NCBI RefSeq assembly: GCF_022682495.2
Contig: NC_071390.1
Coordinates: 173,377,220 to 173,441,219 of the forward strand
Direction: 5' to 3'
Source of the DNA: Desmodus rotundus
Lineage: Eukaryota > Chordata > Mammalia > Chiroptera > Phyllostomidae
DNA: 64,000 nucleotides
Each line of letters starts with the position of its first letter. Positions within the stretch are counted from its first letter, which is position 1. Below are positions 45,891 through 57,729 of the stretch, piece by piece. The notes under the pieces are model-generated. The model did not search any database. It saw nothing but the letters and a program-made list of their open reading frames with translations, and was not told where the DNA came from. A program made the translations under genes and the position numbers.

Positions 45891-45961
45891 AATAAATACT
45901 GACCCTCTAAAATAAACACTGACCCTCTAAAATAAATACTGACCCTCTAAATAAATACTGA
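45891..45961. repeat. 20-bp tandem repeat, 3.5 copies
   Basis: Units AATAAATACTGACCCTCTAA at 45891, 45911 (one change) and 45931, then a partial unit at 45951-45961. Near identity between units indicates a recent expansion. Confidence 0.95.
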
Positions 45962-47220
45962 GACTGAGGAAGGGCAATAGTGTATAATAGTTCGTCTTCC
46001 TTCTTTATGCTTATGAGATTAGACGACAAATCTGAAAAGACATTATAAAAAATCAATACTGTAAAGTAGTTTGTGAAAAAAAAAGGACTATCTGGGTGAT
46101 TTTTGAGTTTAAAGTGGGGGGGGTGGTAATTAATCGCTCCTTCTCTTCAGAGTTCAGAACTAATTAAAAAATAGTCAGGTGCACGGAGGCCAAAACATCA
46201 GCCTCATAATCCAGAAAAGGCCGGGTTGGAGAATGCGGCTTATCCTGCAGATTTCCCACGACTTCCCCCCACTACCAGCTCCGCGAGACAAGACAAACCT
46301 GCCTTCGGAACCCCACCATTCACAGGCAGGGGCCGTGAAGGTACGCTTATCGTAGGCAGGCCGATCCCAGAGAGAGAACCACGGGGCCTCCTCTGAAGGG
46401 GGCCACGCACAATCAGAGAAGCTCAGACAAGCAGAGATCAGATTCCCCCTGCCTTCCAAATCAGCACGGACGAAGACAAGAGAGATGCTCACACTGTTCC
46501 TTGCACCCTTTTCCTCCCTTCCTCCTTTCAGGAAAGGTAGGGTGGGGGGCAAGAATGCCCCTTCAAGAGAAAGAACTAAATCTATGAACACGCAGAGAGA
46601 AGAGAAGAGATCGCCCAGAAGTGGGAGAATGAGGGAGGGCAGCATCATCTCAAAGATCATTCGCTCTGAGGGCCAGATTTGAAACCGAGCACTGTGGTGG
46701 CGGAAGCCAGGGAGGCGGTGAAAAGGCCGCCGGAGCCAGGCCAGGGAGGGTCTTTGTTCCAAGCCAGGGAATTTGGTTGCTACTTGGTCACACATTGGAG
46801 GGCAGTCCCAGTTTTTGAGTAGGAAAAAAACATGATTACAGCAATGCTTTCAGAAGATGAAGTGGGCAGCAAGGCTCAGAATACATTATCTGGGGAGAGT
46901 TTGGAAGTAGGAGATCACTTTGAGGCTCCTGTTTGGAGTAAAGCAACGTTAATTAGTGTCACGGCAGTGGGACTGGAAGGCGAGTGGCATTTGCCTGGTG
47001 CTGTGGAGTTTACACCGTTCCTGTCCCGTTCACTCATTACCTCATTCGGTGCAGCTATTGTGGGAAGCATGTAGCTCAGTGATAAACACACCGTAAGGCA
47101 GTTCGTATCCATAAATGTTCACTGAACTAGCAGAAGGAAGAGTCTGGAGAACTTGGTGACGATACACAGGCAGGAAGGCAAGGCAGGGGGGTGGGGGGAG
47201 GGCAGAGATGACTCATCACC
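45962..47220. other. unassigned sequence with the longest open frame of the window
   Basis: A 206-codon minus frame spans 46175-46795. It has no domain I know, an uneven composition, and no matching exon nearby; the opposite strand is open for 65 codons too. I treat it as non-coding. The rest shows no gene or repeat. Confidence 0.4.
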
Positions 47221-47224
47221 TTCA

Positions 47225-48080
47225 AGATCTGGAATAATAATAATCCACTCATTCATCAAATACCTATGGAGCCCCTACTCCAGTCCCAGGACCTGCCCCA
47301 GATGCCAGGCTGCAGCAAAGGAGGTGGCAAAGACCGTAGGGAGCTTATACACTCAAGGCACTTGCACGCTATACATTAGTAGATATATAAAAAAGTATAA
47401 AATATCGAGGGGAAAGGAAAAAATCGGGGTAAGAGAGTAGAAGGTCAGGGAAGTGCTAGTTTAGAAAGGGCCCTCAGTGAAGCCCTCCTTCTGGAAGTGA
47501 CTTCTGAGCGGAAATGGGAAGGGAGAGAGGGAGTGATCCCCACCAAGTTCTGGAAGAGTGTTTGGGCAGAAGGAACAGTAAGGGAAAGTGGGCACCTGTC
47601 TGGTGTGTTCGGGAGGTGGCAGAGAGGCCTGGGTGGGCGCAACAGAGTCCCCACTTGTGGAGGTAGGGTGGAATGAATCCAGAGAGCCAGCCAAAGGCCA
47701 CATCCTGAAGGGGCTTGTGGCCTGGCCAAGGCCCTCTGGCCATTGTGCAGAGGTACCATGTGTAAAAGGGAAAAGGTAGACATCCAGGGGCCTCAGAGAA
47801 GCCGCCATAAGAGCCCAGGCAAGAGAAGATGGTAACCAGACTCATGTGATTTTGATAGAGAGGAAGAAAATCATCCAGGTTCCCAATAAAGATATTTACC
47901 CTATACTCTTAGCCATGTAAAATAAAGAATATAGGGTATTTTATTGTATCTGATGTGGAGTGGAAGAAAAAGAGAAATTAAGGATGTGTCCAAGGTTTTG
48001 GCTCTGAGCAGCAGGGCAAATAGCTGTGTCCTTCCTGAGAAGGTAAATAGTGGGCCAAGAGCCAAGAGCTTTGAGGGGAC
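47225..48080 (-). repeat. L2 LINE tract
   Basis: Reverse L2: CATTCATCAAATACCTATGG, CAGGACCTGCCCCAGATGCC, AAGGGCCCTCAGTGAAGCCC, a TGTCCAAGGTTTTGGCTCTG segment at 47987. Four overlapping frames of 112-135 codons here are shadows of this purine-rich repeat. Confidence 0.55.
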
Positions 48081-48084
48081 AGTA

Positions 48085-48218
48085 GACAATGGGAATAAGA
48101 GAGACAGGACAAAAAGCCAGGAGGAGAGGGTCGAGTGAAGGTTGAATACGAAAGACAGATGCCAGACGTGAAAATAGGACAGGCTTGGGAATGAGGGCTT
48201 GGAAGTCCACCTTCTCTG
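48085..48218 (+). repeat. inverted repeat, left arm (134 bp)
   Basis: This arm is the reverse complement of 49444-49577 with no gaps and about 13 mismatches counted by eye (near 90 percent). Shared blocks include AAAATAGGACAGGCTTGGGA and GGCTTGGAAGTCCACCTTCT. Confidence 0.92.
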
Positions 48219-48389
48219 GTTTCCTTCTCCAACCCTGTCTCTGATAAACCTGCTGCTCACTCAAGTTAGAGATATCGCAGAGGGTTCTGGAGTTCGGGGG
48301 GAAACCCCGGTTAGATATAAAAATCTGGCATGGCTGTCCCATCAGCAAAAATAGAGGAGACAGGAGGGAGAAGGTGGTTCTTGGACTTG

Positions 48390-48900
48390 CCCAGTCTTCA
48401 TTAAGTACTCACTACATGTGGAACATTTTCTAGGACTTGGAGATACACAGACCAAAGACATGGTCCTTCCCTCCACAGGGCTCACAGTTTAGTGGAAATA
48501 CAAGCAAGGCAACAACCAAATACACTGCAGTGTGTTAAGTTCTATAGCAGGAGTTTCCAGGGGGACCAGGAGGAGGGGGCATAAGGAGACAGCAGAAAGG
48601 CACCACCTCCAGGAGTTCAAAAAAGCCTTCCTACAGTAGATGATATCTGAGGGAGGTTTTGAAGGTTTAAAAAGGGTTGTCAGGCAGGAAAAAAAAAAGT
48701 CCAGGCCCAGGGAGAGGGCTGTCTCAGGTGGAGGGAACGCAGTGAAGAGCACAGAGGCACGTGAGAGCGTGACCTGGTCATGCAGCAGTGACTGGGAAGG
48801 AGGACACCTGTGGGCAGTGGCAGGGAGAGATCAGGAAGGCCCCTGTAGGCCGTCCTAAGGAGTCTGCTAGCTGGGAAGTGGACAAGTTCCATTTCAGAAA
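48390..48900 (-). repeat. L2 LINE fragment
   Basis: Reverse L2 3' part: CATTAAGTACTCACTACATG, GGTCCTTCCCTCCACAGGGC, AGGGCTGTCTCAGGTGGAGG, CCCTGTAGGCCGTCCTAAGG. Confidence 0.6.
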
Positions 48901-49443
48901 TGCAGAGCTTGAAATACAAATGGCACATGTCTAGAGGGCAACAGAAAATGAAAGATCAGAACTCCAGGGAAGGTCCAGGCCAGAATTGTATCCTTGTTTC
49001 TGTATGTGTCTATAATATTTCAGAGTCTCCCTCCTGGAGATCACTGTTGAAGTCACAGGCGTGAATCAAACGTCTAAGAAACAAGGAATGCAGAGGACAG
49101 AGGAGCAGGAAAAGAACAGGGTGGGAGGCAATGCCCACAATTCAAGGACTGGGAGAGCAGACGTGAAGGTGGAAATCAGGGCAGGAGCGAGCAGTCAGGG
49201 ATGTTTAAGAACTGGAACAGGGTGTTGTCACGGGAGCCAAGGAAGGGAAGGTTCACGAAGGAACCCACTGTAGGCCACGTCAAACACGAGTTAAGGTTAA
49301 AGAACATAAAAAATGGAAGGAAGGTCATCAAATGTGGTGACCAAATGGTCCCTTGGTGACCTTTGGGGGAACAATTTAGGAGAGGGCAAGGAGGTACAAG
49401 TCGTCAGCAAGGAGTTCGAGTGGTTAGGATCATAGAGAGCAAG
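48901..49443. other. unassigned sequence between L2 and the right inverted-repeat arm
   Basis: Purine-rich sequence, perhaps further L2 debris. No gene recognised. Confidence 0.45.
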
Positions 49444-49577
49444 CAGAGAAGGTGGACTTCCAAGCCCTCGTTCCCAAGCCTGTCCTATTTTCGTGTCCGG
49501 CATCTGTCTTTTGTATTCATCCTTCACTTGACCCTCTTCTCCTGGCCTTTCGTCCTGTATCTCTTGTTCCCATTGCC
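49444..49577 (-). repeat. inverted repeat, right arm (134 bp)
   Basis: Partner of 48085-48218 in opposite orientation. Because of it, a plus frame here and a minus frame in the left arm give nearly the same peptide (RRWTSKPSFPSLSYF), which is not evidence of a gene. Confidence 0.92.
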
Positions 49578-50435
49578 CCTGCATGATGGCATCTCTGCCA
49601 ACCAAAGTGCTCTGAGCTGAATTGTGAAGTGGACTCCCTCAGGTCAGGAAGCAGGTCAAAGGCTACCTTGAAGAAATGTGTGTTGTCATAGATTCTGTAA
49701 AAGCAACACAACCTCTTGAAGGACGCTTTCAACCTGGAAGGATCCCCACCCATCTGTGAAGGGCAGTTACCCCTGCATCCTGGCCAGTGGGAGATTGTGA
49801 TGGTGGTGGATGATCGTTCTTTTTTACCGGCGACATCATTTTATTGTTTTATGTGAATGTTGTTGTTGTTTTGCACCAAAAAAAAATGTGTTGGTTTTCA
49901 AATTTTAAATATTTTGGTTAAAAAAATGACATGCTCTCCATTCTTCTAACCCGCAGAGGTGCCATTTGGCTAAGACCATCTATATTTCTTCTTCTTTTCC
50001 TTGTTTTCTTCCCATCAGTCTTTGGCAGCCAGAATTAACTCAATGGAAATGTTGGCAGACTCTCAAGTCAGATGTTTGTTCTCTTTAATGTCATGGCCAC
50101 ATCTAAATAATTGTTCTCCTATATTAATTGATATATAGCTTTTATCATTATTGGATCTTTGCATATCCAAAGGCCACTTATGCAAATTAAAACAATGACT
50201 GAACTCAATAAACTGGGAATGAGAACCACAGTCACCGTGAAAGGACGTGAAGCCCATCAAAGACCCATTTTCATAATTTTCTTTTTAGAGACCAACTGCT
50301 GAAACAAGTGGAATCTGGAAGGGGAATAATTGGCCACTTATTCCAATCCCCACTATTTATAATAGTAATAAACAGCACAAATACAAAACAAATTAAGTAC
50401 TTTTCCCCCTGAGCCAATCAATTACCAAGTTGTGA
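49578..50435. other. unassigned intergenic sequence
   Basis: AT-rich sequence with a short GTT run at 49856-49872. No gene recognised. Confidence 0.5.
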
Positions 50436-50439
50436 CAAC

Positions 50440-50850
50440 TATACCTTCTACTGCCTGAATCTTTTCCTTCTGTCACTGGCTCATTCTGGTCCTATTTGTC
50501 TCTCCTGGGCCATGTCAACAGCCTCCCAAGTCTATTCTTCTTTGTCTTAAATACTTCTTCCACATCGGTCACTGGAATGAACTATCTAATACGAAAACCA
50601 AGCCATTGTCCTATTTAAAATCCTTTAGTGACCCTAAAGGCACCGCGGGATGTCAAAGCTCTTTGTCACAGCGTGCCAGACCCCTGGTCCCCTGGTTCCT
50701 CCTGCCGGCGTACCTCCTGAACCCAGGCTCATGGGCTCACTCTAACTTGGGACAATTGTGTGGAGCTCAAGTCATTGCCAGACTCCACTTTCCGCTTTGG
50801 GAAAACTTAGTCTCCTCTTCTGTCACTGCACCTTGCTCAGGGCCACCACA
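50440..50850 (+). repeat. L2 LINE fragment
   Basis: Sense L2 order: ACAGCCTCCCAAGTCTATTC, ATTTAAAATCCTTTAGTGAC, a segment on the pattern 'tcaaagctctttgtcacagcgtgcc', then TCCTCCTGCCGGCGTACCTC. It is diverged. Confidence 0.45.
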
Positions 50851-52594
50851 GTCCACGGTGGCAGGTTTTCCGCATGCTAACCCTCGGTAGGGGCAGGTGG
50901 TGCCTGACTTCCTTCCCTCTGAGATGGCTTTTAGGACCTTTATGAAAATACGTTCATTTCCTCCCCAAACCACTGCAAACAGAGAAGTCTTTGCTAAATT
51001 GCAGGATTAAGGAAGAAAAGTTAATTGTACACCATGTTCCAAAGTCAAGACATACTTACATTCTTATATTTGTATGAAGGATGCTGTTCCAATATGATTT
51101 CCTGTGTTCACCTCTAAATAAAAACTTCCACCCTACCAGGCACCCTATTAAACACATATAATTGGGTTTGTATAAAACTCATCTCACTACAGACATAAAC
51201 ACACACATGCAACTCAAATTTCCATCTCTCTGCTTAGAAGATTACTTTACTTTTCTGATAACATCCCTTAATAATATTGCTGTTTTATAGGTGGTCTAAT
51301 AGGTCATTTCCTTGAGTCGATAGCACTAAGATTGGATCCTGGCTGACTTTCACCAGAACGCAAAGGAACGCACCTTCTCGATTACTGTTTGTTAATTTCT
51401 TCTGCACCAGACTCCTAACGGGAAGAACAAAAGAAACGGATAATTACGGACTTGCCAGAAAGCATTTTCAGGAGCTGTTGAAAGAGCTTCAGAATCTGTA
51501 GACCTCGATCACACAAACACACAAAACAATGCAGCATCTATAGCACTTAGGATGCACTGACCCGCCGGAAGGCAAGGTGTTCGCACTTGGCCCCGCCAAG
51601 CCCTTCCACCAGGTGTGACCTACTCTTGGAAGATCTTACTCAGGCGTCCAGAAAATGGTGACTACAGAGACAGGAGTTTCCGCTGTTCAGATCCTAAATC
51701 GTGTCTTATTTCTCCTCCGTGTCCCTCCGTTCTGCCCCCATTGGGGTACGGGGGCACCTGTGTGTCCAGGGCCCCGGGAAGCAGATGTGAGGGTAGAACA
51801 GGACAGCCGTCTGTCTAGGTCCTGAGAATGAGAGGACCCAGCTCTTATTCCCCACAGAGAGAAGACTCGTGCTGGGAATGGCCGTGTGGCTGGGACCCAC
51901 CATAGACAGCCTGGCTTTGATCCTGTGCTCACAGCAAGGTAGGGAAGCAGCCGGCCACCGCCGCTGTGAGCTGTGGACGCATACCAGAAAAGCTCACACC
52001 CATTCTTTGGGAGGGGACAGGGTCCAGGAACTGTGACACCAAGTCGAGTCAGGGGGAAGAAATAGAGAGAGCGAGCCCTGGGAAGGAGAAGGCTCACCTT
52101 CCCTTCCCTTTCCCCAACAGCCTACCCTAAAGGGAGTCTAGAGTTTATACAAAATTGGTTCACAGGTCATTTCAATGTAGTGTTTACTGCACACTTCCAT
52201 TTGGGGGAGGAAATTTACCTCCGATTCTTTCTCAGTGTAATTAGACACACTTAGACCCCAAGGGGAATAGCAGCTTGGTGCAGGGAAACAAAAACAGAGC
52301 ATCTCTGGACATCAGAATCACATAAATGTCACAAATATTCAAAAATCAAACTGACCTGTCTACCCGCACAGGGCGCCAGCACTGGGACCCAGTGGCAGGC
52401 TGCGTGGTGGGGTCAGGAAACAGGAGAGTGGAGACCGAGGCTCTGCGAACTTGCCAGGTCACGACAGCTCGGCCCACCTTCATTTCGTTCACGTGGACGA
52501 AATTCCACAGAGGTCAAACAAATAGGCTGGGCTCAGGAGCAGCCAACAGAATCATCCGGCACTTTGTCCCAAAGGGGGAAAAAGGGCATCAGAA
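50851..52594. other. unassigned intergenic sequence
   Basis: No gene recognised. The 136-codon minus frame (51687-52097) and the start of the 171-codon plus frame (52326-52841) have no family motif. Confidence 0.5.
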
Positions 52595-52619
52595 CAGCCA
52601 GCCATCTCTTTGTTCTCTG
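52595..52619 (+). repeat. 25-bp perfect inverted repeat, left arm
   Basis: CAGCCAGCCATCTCTTTGTT plus five more bases is the exact reverse complement of 53076-53100. Weaker similarity continues for about 25 bp beyond the right side of this arm. Confidence 0.93.
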
Positions 52620-53075
52620 CCTGTCGGGTGTGTGAGGCTGCCAGCCATCGGAACAGGGATGGGCGGAAGGGGATGCCAGCTAAAAATAGGAAGGGGTACA
52701 GAGAGAATGCCCTTTCTTCAGTGTCCCTGGAGATGCAGTAGCTCGTCTTGCTTGTTACCTAAGGAGGCAAGTTTTAGGATAATCCTGGGCCTGGAACCTA
52801 ACCCACTTCATAAAACAAAGTTAACCTTTGGAGCTGCGTGAACAAGGTGATAAGCATTAGGATAAACAGAGCGTGTTTCCTACGTCCAGCTTGCCTCATT
52901 GGGCTGTTCTAGTCAAAAAACCTAAGGCCGTCTACCAATCCCGGCTTGCCTAGACAAACTGGTTCTGGACCTCACACGCCTCTCACACGCATTGCAACAG
53001 CTAACTCGCCCCGGGGCCCTGCGCTCCACCAGGGCCCGGACAGTGTGTCTTCACGCTTCAACCTCGTGCGCCCAA
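52620..53075. other. sequence between the arms of the 25-bp inverted repeat
   Basis: About 456 bp of sequence without recognised gene or repeat. Confidence 0.5.
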
Positions 53076-53100
53076 CAGAGAACAAAGAGATGGCTGGCTG
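53076..53100 (-). repeat. 25-bp perfect inverted repeat, right arm
   Basis: Exact partner of 52595-52619 in opposite orientation. Confidence 0.93.
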
Positions 53101-54999
53101 GCCATCTGATGTGTGCGTTGGCCATTGCCCCATTACTTGTGAGCACCCCGAGGTTGCTGTAACTCGTGCAGCCTCAAGACGAGTGAAAGGAGCCAGGGAT
53201 GAGCGGGGTCAGAGCAGAGTTCTGCTTTTCCTTCCATCTTACCTGTGAGCGATGGATCTAATTAGAGGTGCTAACAGCGCCCAACCCCCACACCCCTCTC
53301 CCCCACCCCCCCAGCTCCCCCACCCCCACCCCGAAGTGCGAGGGTACCAGAGCCTACCTCATGCCGCGTGCACTGTGTGGCGCAGGACATTCTCAAAAGC
53401 AGTAACATCCGGGGGTCACAGCGGGTGATAGTAAGTGGGCTGAGGGATAATGGATAAAATCCCTTTGACTGAGGAGTTAAAGCATTAAGTTAGAAAAAAA
53501 TCATTTAAAAAAAGGCATTCAGTAAATAGCGGTAGTTCAGGGTAGAGCTCTGAGTCCAATAAGGAATCAGAGGATTATGCGGGACACCAAAGTGGAGACG
53601 CAGTTGGATGGTTGTGTCCTGGGGCACGCACGGGGCAGCTGATAACTCACTGGGTATGGAGCTGCGGGCTCCCACCCCCTGGGAAGTTCTATGCTTTTGG
53701 GGGTCCCCTTCCAACCCTCCTATGTGTTCATCCTCTGCCTCCAAACCACTGGCACATAACCAAGCTCCAGTCTCTCTCCTGTTAGAAGGAAATAAACTGG
53801 TCAACAAATAAGCATGCTCCCTTTCCTACAGCCAATGTCGGCTGTGCAAATGTCCCTACTCACGTCCTTCTCTCCTGGGAGTACTCCCAGCTGGGTGTTT
53901 CTTTCTGCTCGTGGGGGATGGCCCTCATGGTGCCATGGTGTCAGTGTTGCTACAACTAAAGGACTTGTTTCTGTGCAGATCCTGCATGCCCTTGGCAGCC
54001 TCCATCGTCACCAAGCACTCCTCTGCCTGGACCTGATTCCACGATAACGCCCCCTGCGGGTTTCCTCCTACCTCCTGCCTCTCCTTGAGGCTGGCGCTCC
54101 TCCTCTTCACCGCCCCCACCCCACCCTGCCCCGCTCCTCCTCTTCTTCCTCTTCCTCTGGCTATTTCTTTCCAGAATGTTACTGCTGCTTCTAGTTTTTT
54201 AGGTGCTGTTCTCTCATGCTCTCCACCGGCTCCTGGGGTGCCACCCATTCCTTTGGCCTCCACGTCCAGACGCAAATGAGGCCCAGATCTATATCCGGCC
54301 CCAGATTTCTCTCCAAATCACCAGGCCTATACACATGTCCTATTTCCCAGACCCTCCTCTGGGCCATCGACAGGCTGAACACGCCGTGTTGAGTCTGTCC
54401 CTTAGAGGGCCAAAACGCTACAGAGTCACACTTGTTGAAAACGAAAAGTTGACTTGAGAATCACATATCATTAGTAAATTTAAAAACTGCAAAAATCTTT
54501 TTGGGAAAAAATCGGGCTTGATTTTTTTTTAAATGGAAACTATAGCTGACAACAGCAAAGACAGCAAGTGATCAAAAGCATTATTTCTTACAAATTGATG
54601 AAAAAACAAAAATTTGATAAAAGTTTATACATGCAAAGCTTGACACAGTAAGTTTTCCATGGCAAAAATAGTGGACCTAAGAGAAAACTTGCCATGGAAG
54701 GAGCTATCATCTGTAAAAATTTGACAAAAATGAAGAAAAGTAAGTGGAAAAATTGAGCCTTCATTGTAAAATCTTTACCAAAGAGATTTTATCCTGATGG
54801 AAATAATGTTGGTAAAATAAAAATAAAGCAAAACAGTTGGAAACAGTTTAAATATGTCGTACAGAAAATGGGTCAAGGAATTAAATTGCACTAATGGAGT
54901 TCGCCCCGGAGTAAGTCTTTGCCACAAAACCCATCAGGGTTGATATCATCCTCGCAGTAATGATTATATTCGAGAAACAAACCCCAGCAGGACCAAAAC
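53101..54999. other. unassigned intergenic sequence
   Basis: A C-rich run lies at 53281-53333 (quadruplex-prone on the minus strand). From 54450 the sequence turns AT-rich. No gene recognised; frames up to 116 codons without motif. Confidence 0.5.
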
Positions 55000-55000
55000 A

Positions 55001-55121
55001 CAGGGCGGGGCAGAAGTAGGTTTACAGTTGTGAGTACGCCAAACAGAGTTTATTCTTATATTACTATTTATTGAATTCTTTTCCATATGAACAACTGTAA
55101 ACCTACTTTTGCCGCACCCTG
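55001..55121. mobile_element. mariner-type MITE
   Basis: A 121-bp unit with 31-bp terminal inverted repeats (55001-55031 and 55091-55121) that differ at three positions; the shared core is AAGTAGGTTTACAGTTGT. The right flank is TA, the left flank CA, probably a mutated TA. Size and structure fit a non-autonomous mariner element. The whole unit can fold as a hairpin. Confidence 0.85.
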
Positions 55122-55122
55122 T

Positions 55123-55535
55123 ACTCAAGAGCTCAAAATGATGAAGGCCAGATGTCCTGCCCCTGGGCACTTCATACCCCACAGTTGCCATACTGGACTC
55201 CCGTTCCATTCCCCACTGCACCCCAAACCACTTACCTGTCTGCGTTTCCTCTTCCTGACGCCTCCCCCTTCCTTACCACCTTTCCCCAACCTCCATATCT
55301 GAGCATACTGTGCCTTTTCTGACTCCTAAATATATTCTCTTCATTCCATTCCCATTGTAACGCCTGCCACAGTGGGGGGGGGGGGGTCGGACAGCACCAC
55401 AGCTAGGCAACATCCTCTTAACTGGCCCTACTGATTCCCTATCTCAGACCACTCCACGTGCTGCCAAGGAAAAGCAAGCTGATCACGCATTCTTTACGGG
55501 TTCCCTGTGGCATTTACATGCCCAGCCTCAAGCCC
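55123..55535. other. unassigned intergenic sequence with a G run
   Basis: A run of 13 Gs lies at 55374-55386. Otherwise nothing recognised. Confidence 0.5.
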
Positions 55536-55539
55536 GTGG

Positions 55540-55780
55540 CCACTGCTGTATTATGCCTCTCTCTGCAGCTTGACCTACCATCCTCTCTCTGGCTCAAAGA
55601 CACTGCGCAAACTTCCACTGCAAACCCTCCTGCCTCCACCCTGACCCTAGAACCGGTGCTAGTGAGTTCCTGTGCGTCCTTACACACAATGGTCCACTTC
55701 CTGTCTGTCTTTCCCACTCAATTCCAAAGTTCTCAGGGCAGGACCATGCCTCACGCTCCATGATATTCTCACGGGTAATA
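55540..55780 (+). repeat. L2 LINE 3' fragment
   Basis: Pyrimidine-rich L2-like sequence ending in CCAAAGTTCTCAGGGCAGGA and CCATGCCTC, the 'agggcagggaccatgcc' end of the family. The 101-codon plus frame is a shadow. Confidence 0.45.
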
Positions 55781-55824
55781 GGACGTCTCTGTGTTTTTGT
55801 TAAACTGACTGACAGATCGCATTG

Positions 55825-55940
55825 AATCTGCACAACAATCCTTCACGGCAGGCATAACCGCCTGTATTTAAAGAAGCTCTAAGAAGTGAAGTAACTTGCC
55901 CAAGTTCCCATACCAGGTACGTTAGGATTTAATCCATAGC
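55825..55940 (-). repeat. MIR SINE fragment
   Basis: Reverse MIR: CAACAATCCTTCACGGCAGG, GAAGTGAAGTAACTTGCCCA, then TAGGATTTAATCC. Confidence 0.65.
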
Positions 55941-57235
55941 AGTCTAACTATAAAGTGCATGTTTTTTCTACCCCAGCATGCAGTGCCTTTTAACCAGATG
56001 CAACCCAAACACAGATATGGAGACACGGTTTCTACAAATGTGATGTTGAGGGTCCATGGGGAAAAATACTGCATTAAAAGTAAGTATAACCCAGCGTGGT
56101 CCTTCAGCTGGAGATGCACGGAGAACGGGCGCATACGGACAGGAGAAGGGCCCACAGGGAGAGGGACGTGAGGGAAGACCATGCAGAGCCAGGGATCAGG
56201 GCGGAGGGGGGATTGGAACTGGGGTTTAAAGGGTGAGTGAGAGCTTGACTGGCAAACCTGGGAAGCCAGTTCTGGGCAGATGTAGAAAATGACTTTAGCT
56301 TTCTTACACATCGGTTGCTGCATCAGAACAAGCTAAGAAATTAATATTCTCTCTGAGTGCCATAGCGATGACAAAGCTGCTGAAGCCAATGGTTCGACTT
56401 TCAAAACACCGAAGTGATCAAATGTGTAAGAGGAGAAGTGCCGGTGAAGACATTTCTCAGAAGTACCGAGCGTGATGCTGAAAGCGTCTTTCTTGGATGC
56501 AGCCCGAGTCCCAGGCAGGCCATGGCGAGCGCATTTCTTCATGTCTTGTCCCTCATCAACCTCCTCTGCTGTGTTCCAAGTGCTAATTAAAATTGGATGC
56601 TGACGGCCAAAATGAAAGCACTTACATTAAAATAATGCGTCTAAAGTAAATGGCCCAAACAGAGCGATTCCAAGTTGACACACAGTTCTTACCCTACCCT
56701 AAAATTCTGGGGGTGGAGGGCTGAGACTCAGACTAAATTTAACGGTGTATTCTTTCTGATATTTGTCGTTACGCAACATGATCTACAGCTTTAAAGTTCA
56801 CAAAAAGCCACTTTCAAGCCATCGTCCCATTTTACCATCGAAACAGTTTGACTTGGGGTTTAAGGTGAAATGCGGTACTTTTTATGTGAAGGATGCATTG
56901 CCTATTGTCCAAATGTAGCTGTACTTCTATCAAAAACCTAATCCTTTGTCTGACAGCCTTTTTCTTACAGATAAATGGAGCACGTTTTTAAAAGTTCTTT
57001 TTGTTGTTGATCTACAAATGTTATACTGTGATAAATTTTCAGTAAAGTAAGTTGGTGGTGAAAGTTCTTGACTAGACATTGGACCTAGATACGAGAACAG
57101 GGCTTCATGCATGGTGAATGCTCGGCAGACACAGACCAATGGTCGAGCCGTCCCGCCCAACCACACGGGCAAGCGAACCTCTCCACACACAAGGCTGAAA
57201 GCTGGGAATTATTCTGCAATTTGTGAAGAAGGCCC
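55941..57235. other. unassigned intergenic sequence
   Basis: The 133-codon minus frame at 55922-56323 has no family motif. The part 56560-57010 looks single-copy. No exon is recognised. Confidence 0.5.
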
Positions 57236-57239
57236 AGAG

Positions 57240-57725
57240 ATGGTGTTACAACCTCCTAATCCCCTCATCCCTCATTCCACTTCCAGACCACGCTGCCCAC
57301 TCTTCTGTCCAGTCAATGCCCTGGTCACCCACCATTTGCTCCCCACGATTAACCCTGGAAACTAAAACTCCATCTCGAAGTTTCACTCCAGCACTTTCCT
57401 TTTCCTACCTCGCTCACTCTGTCCCCACTCCTTCAGCTGCTGGGAGTCCCTTCGGTGACCTTGCTCAGCCCCATGTTTTAACTCTGCAAGCCCATCTTCT
57501 AAGACCTGTACAGATGCCACTTCCTGCTGAGCTGCCCTGGACCCTCCAGAGCCGAATCGTCTCTCCTCAGAACTCCCGGGGCTCTGCATTCATTCCTCCA
57601 CTGTGGTATTCACCACGTTGCAATGCAGACAAGAAACACATTTCATTTATCTCCGTTACTCCAGGGCTTCATACAGTGCCTGTACAGCACATAAAAACCA
57701 CTCAAGAAGGGTTTGCCGAAGAAAC
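57240..57725 (+). repeat. L2-like LINE fragment
   Basis: C- and T-rich sequence in L2 order, ending CATACAGTGCCTGTACAGCA and CACTCAAGAAGGGTTTGCCG (compare 'acagtgcctggcacatagtaggcgctcaataaatatttg'). The 173-codon plus frame at 57223-57744 lies entirely in it and is not a gene. Confidence 0.5.
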
Positions 57726-57729
57726 ACTA

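Noticed and set aside
46175..46795. 206-codon minus-strand open frame, the longest in the window
   Set aside because: No domain, family motif, signal peptide or companion exon that I can see, and the opposite strand is also open in part. Conservation of frame in another bat would be needed to revive it.
47901..49620. Two frames on opposite strands giving nearly the same peptide
   Set aside because: The similarity comes from the 134-bp inverted repeat, not from duplicated coding sequence.
52326..52841. 171-codon plus-strand open frame
   Set aside because: No motif, and it spans one arm of an inverted repeat. Likely chance.
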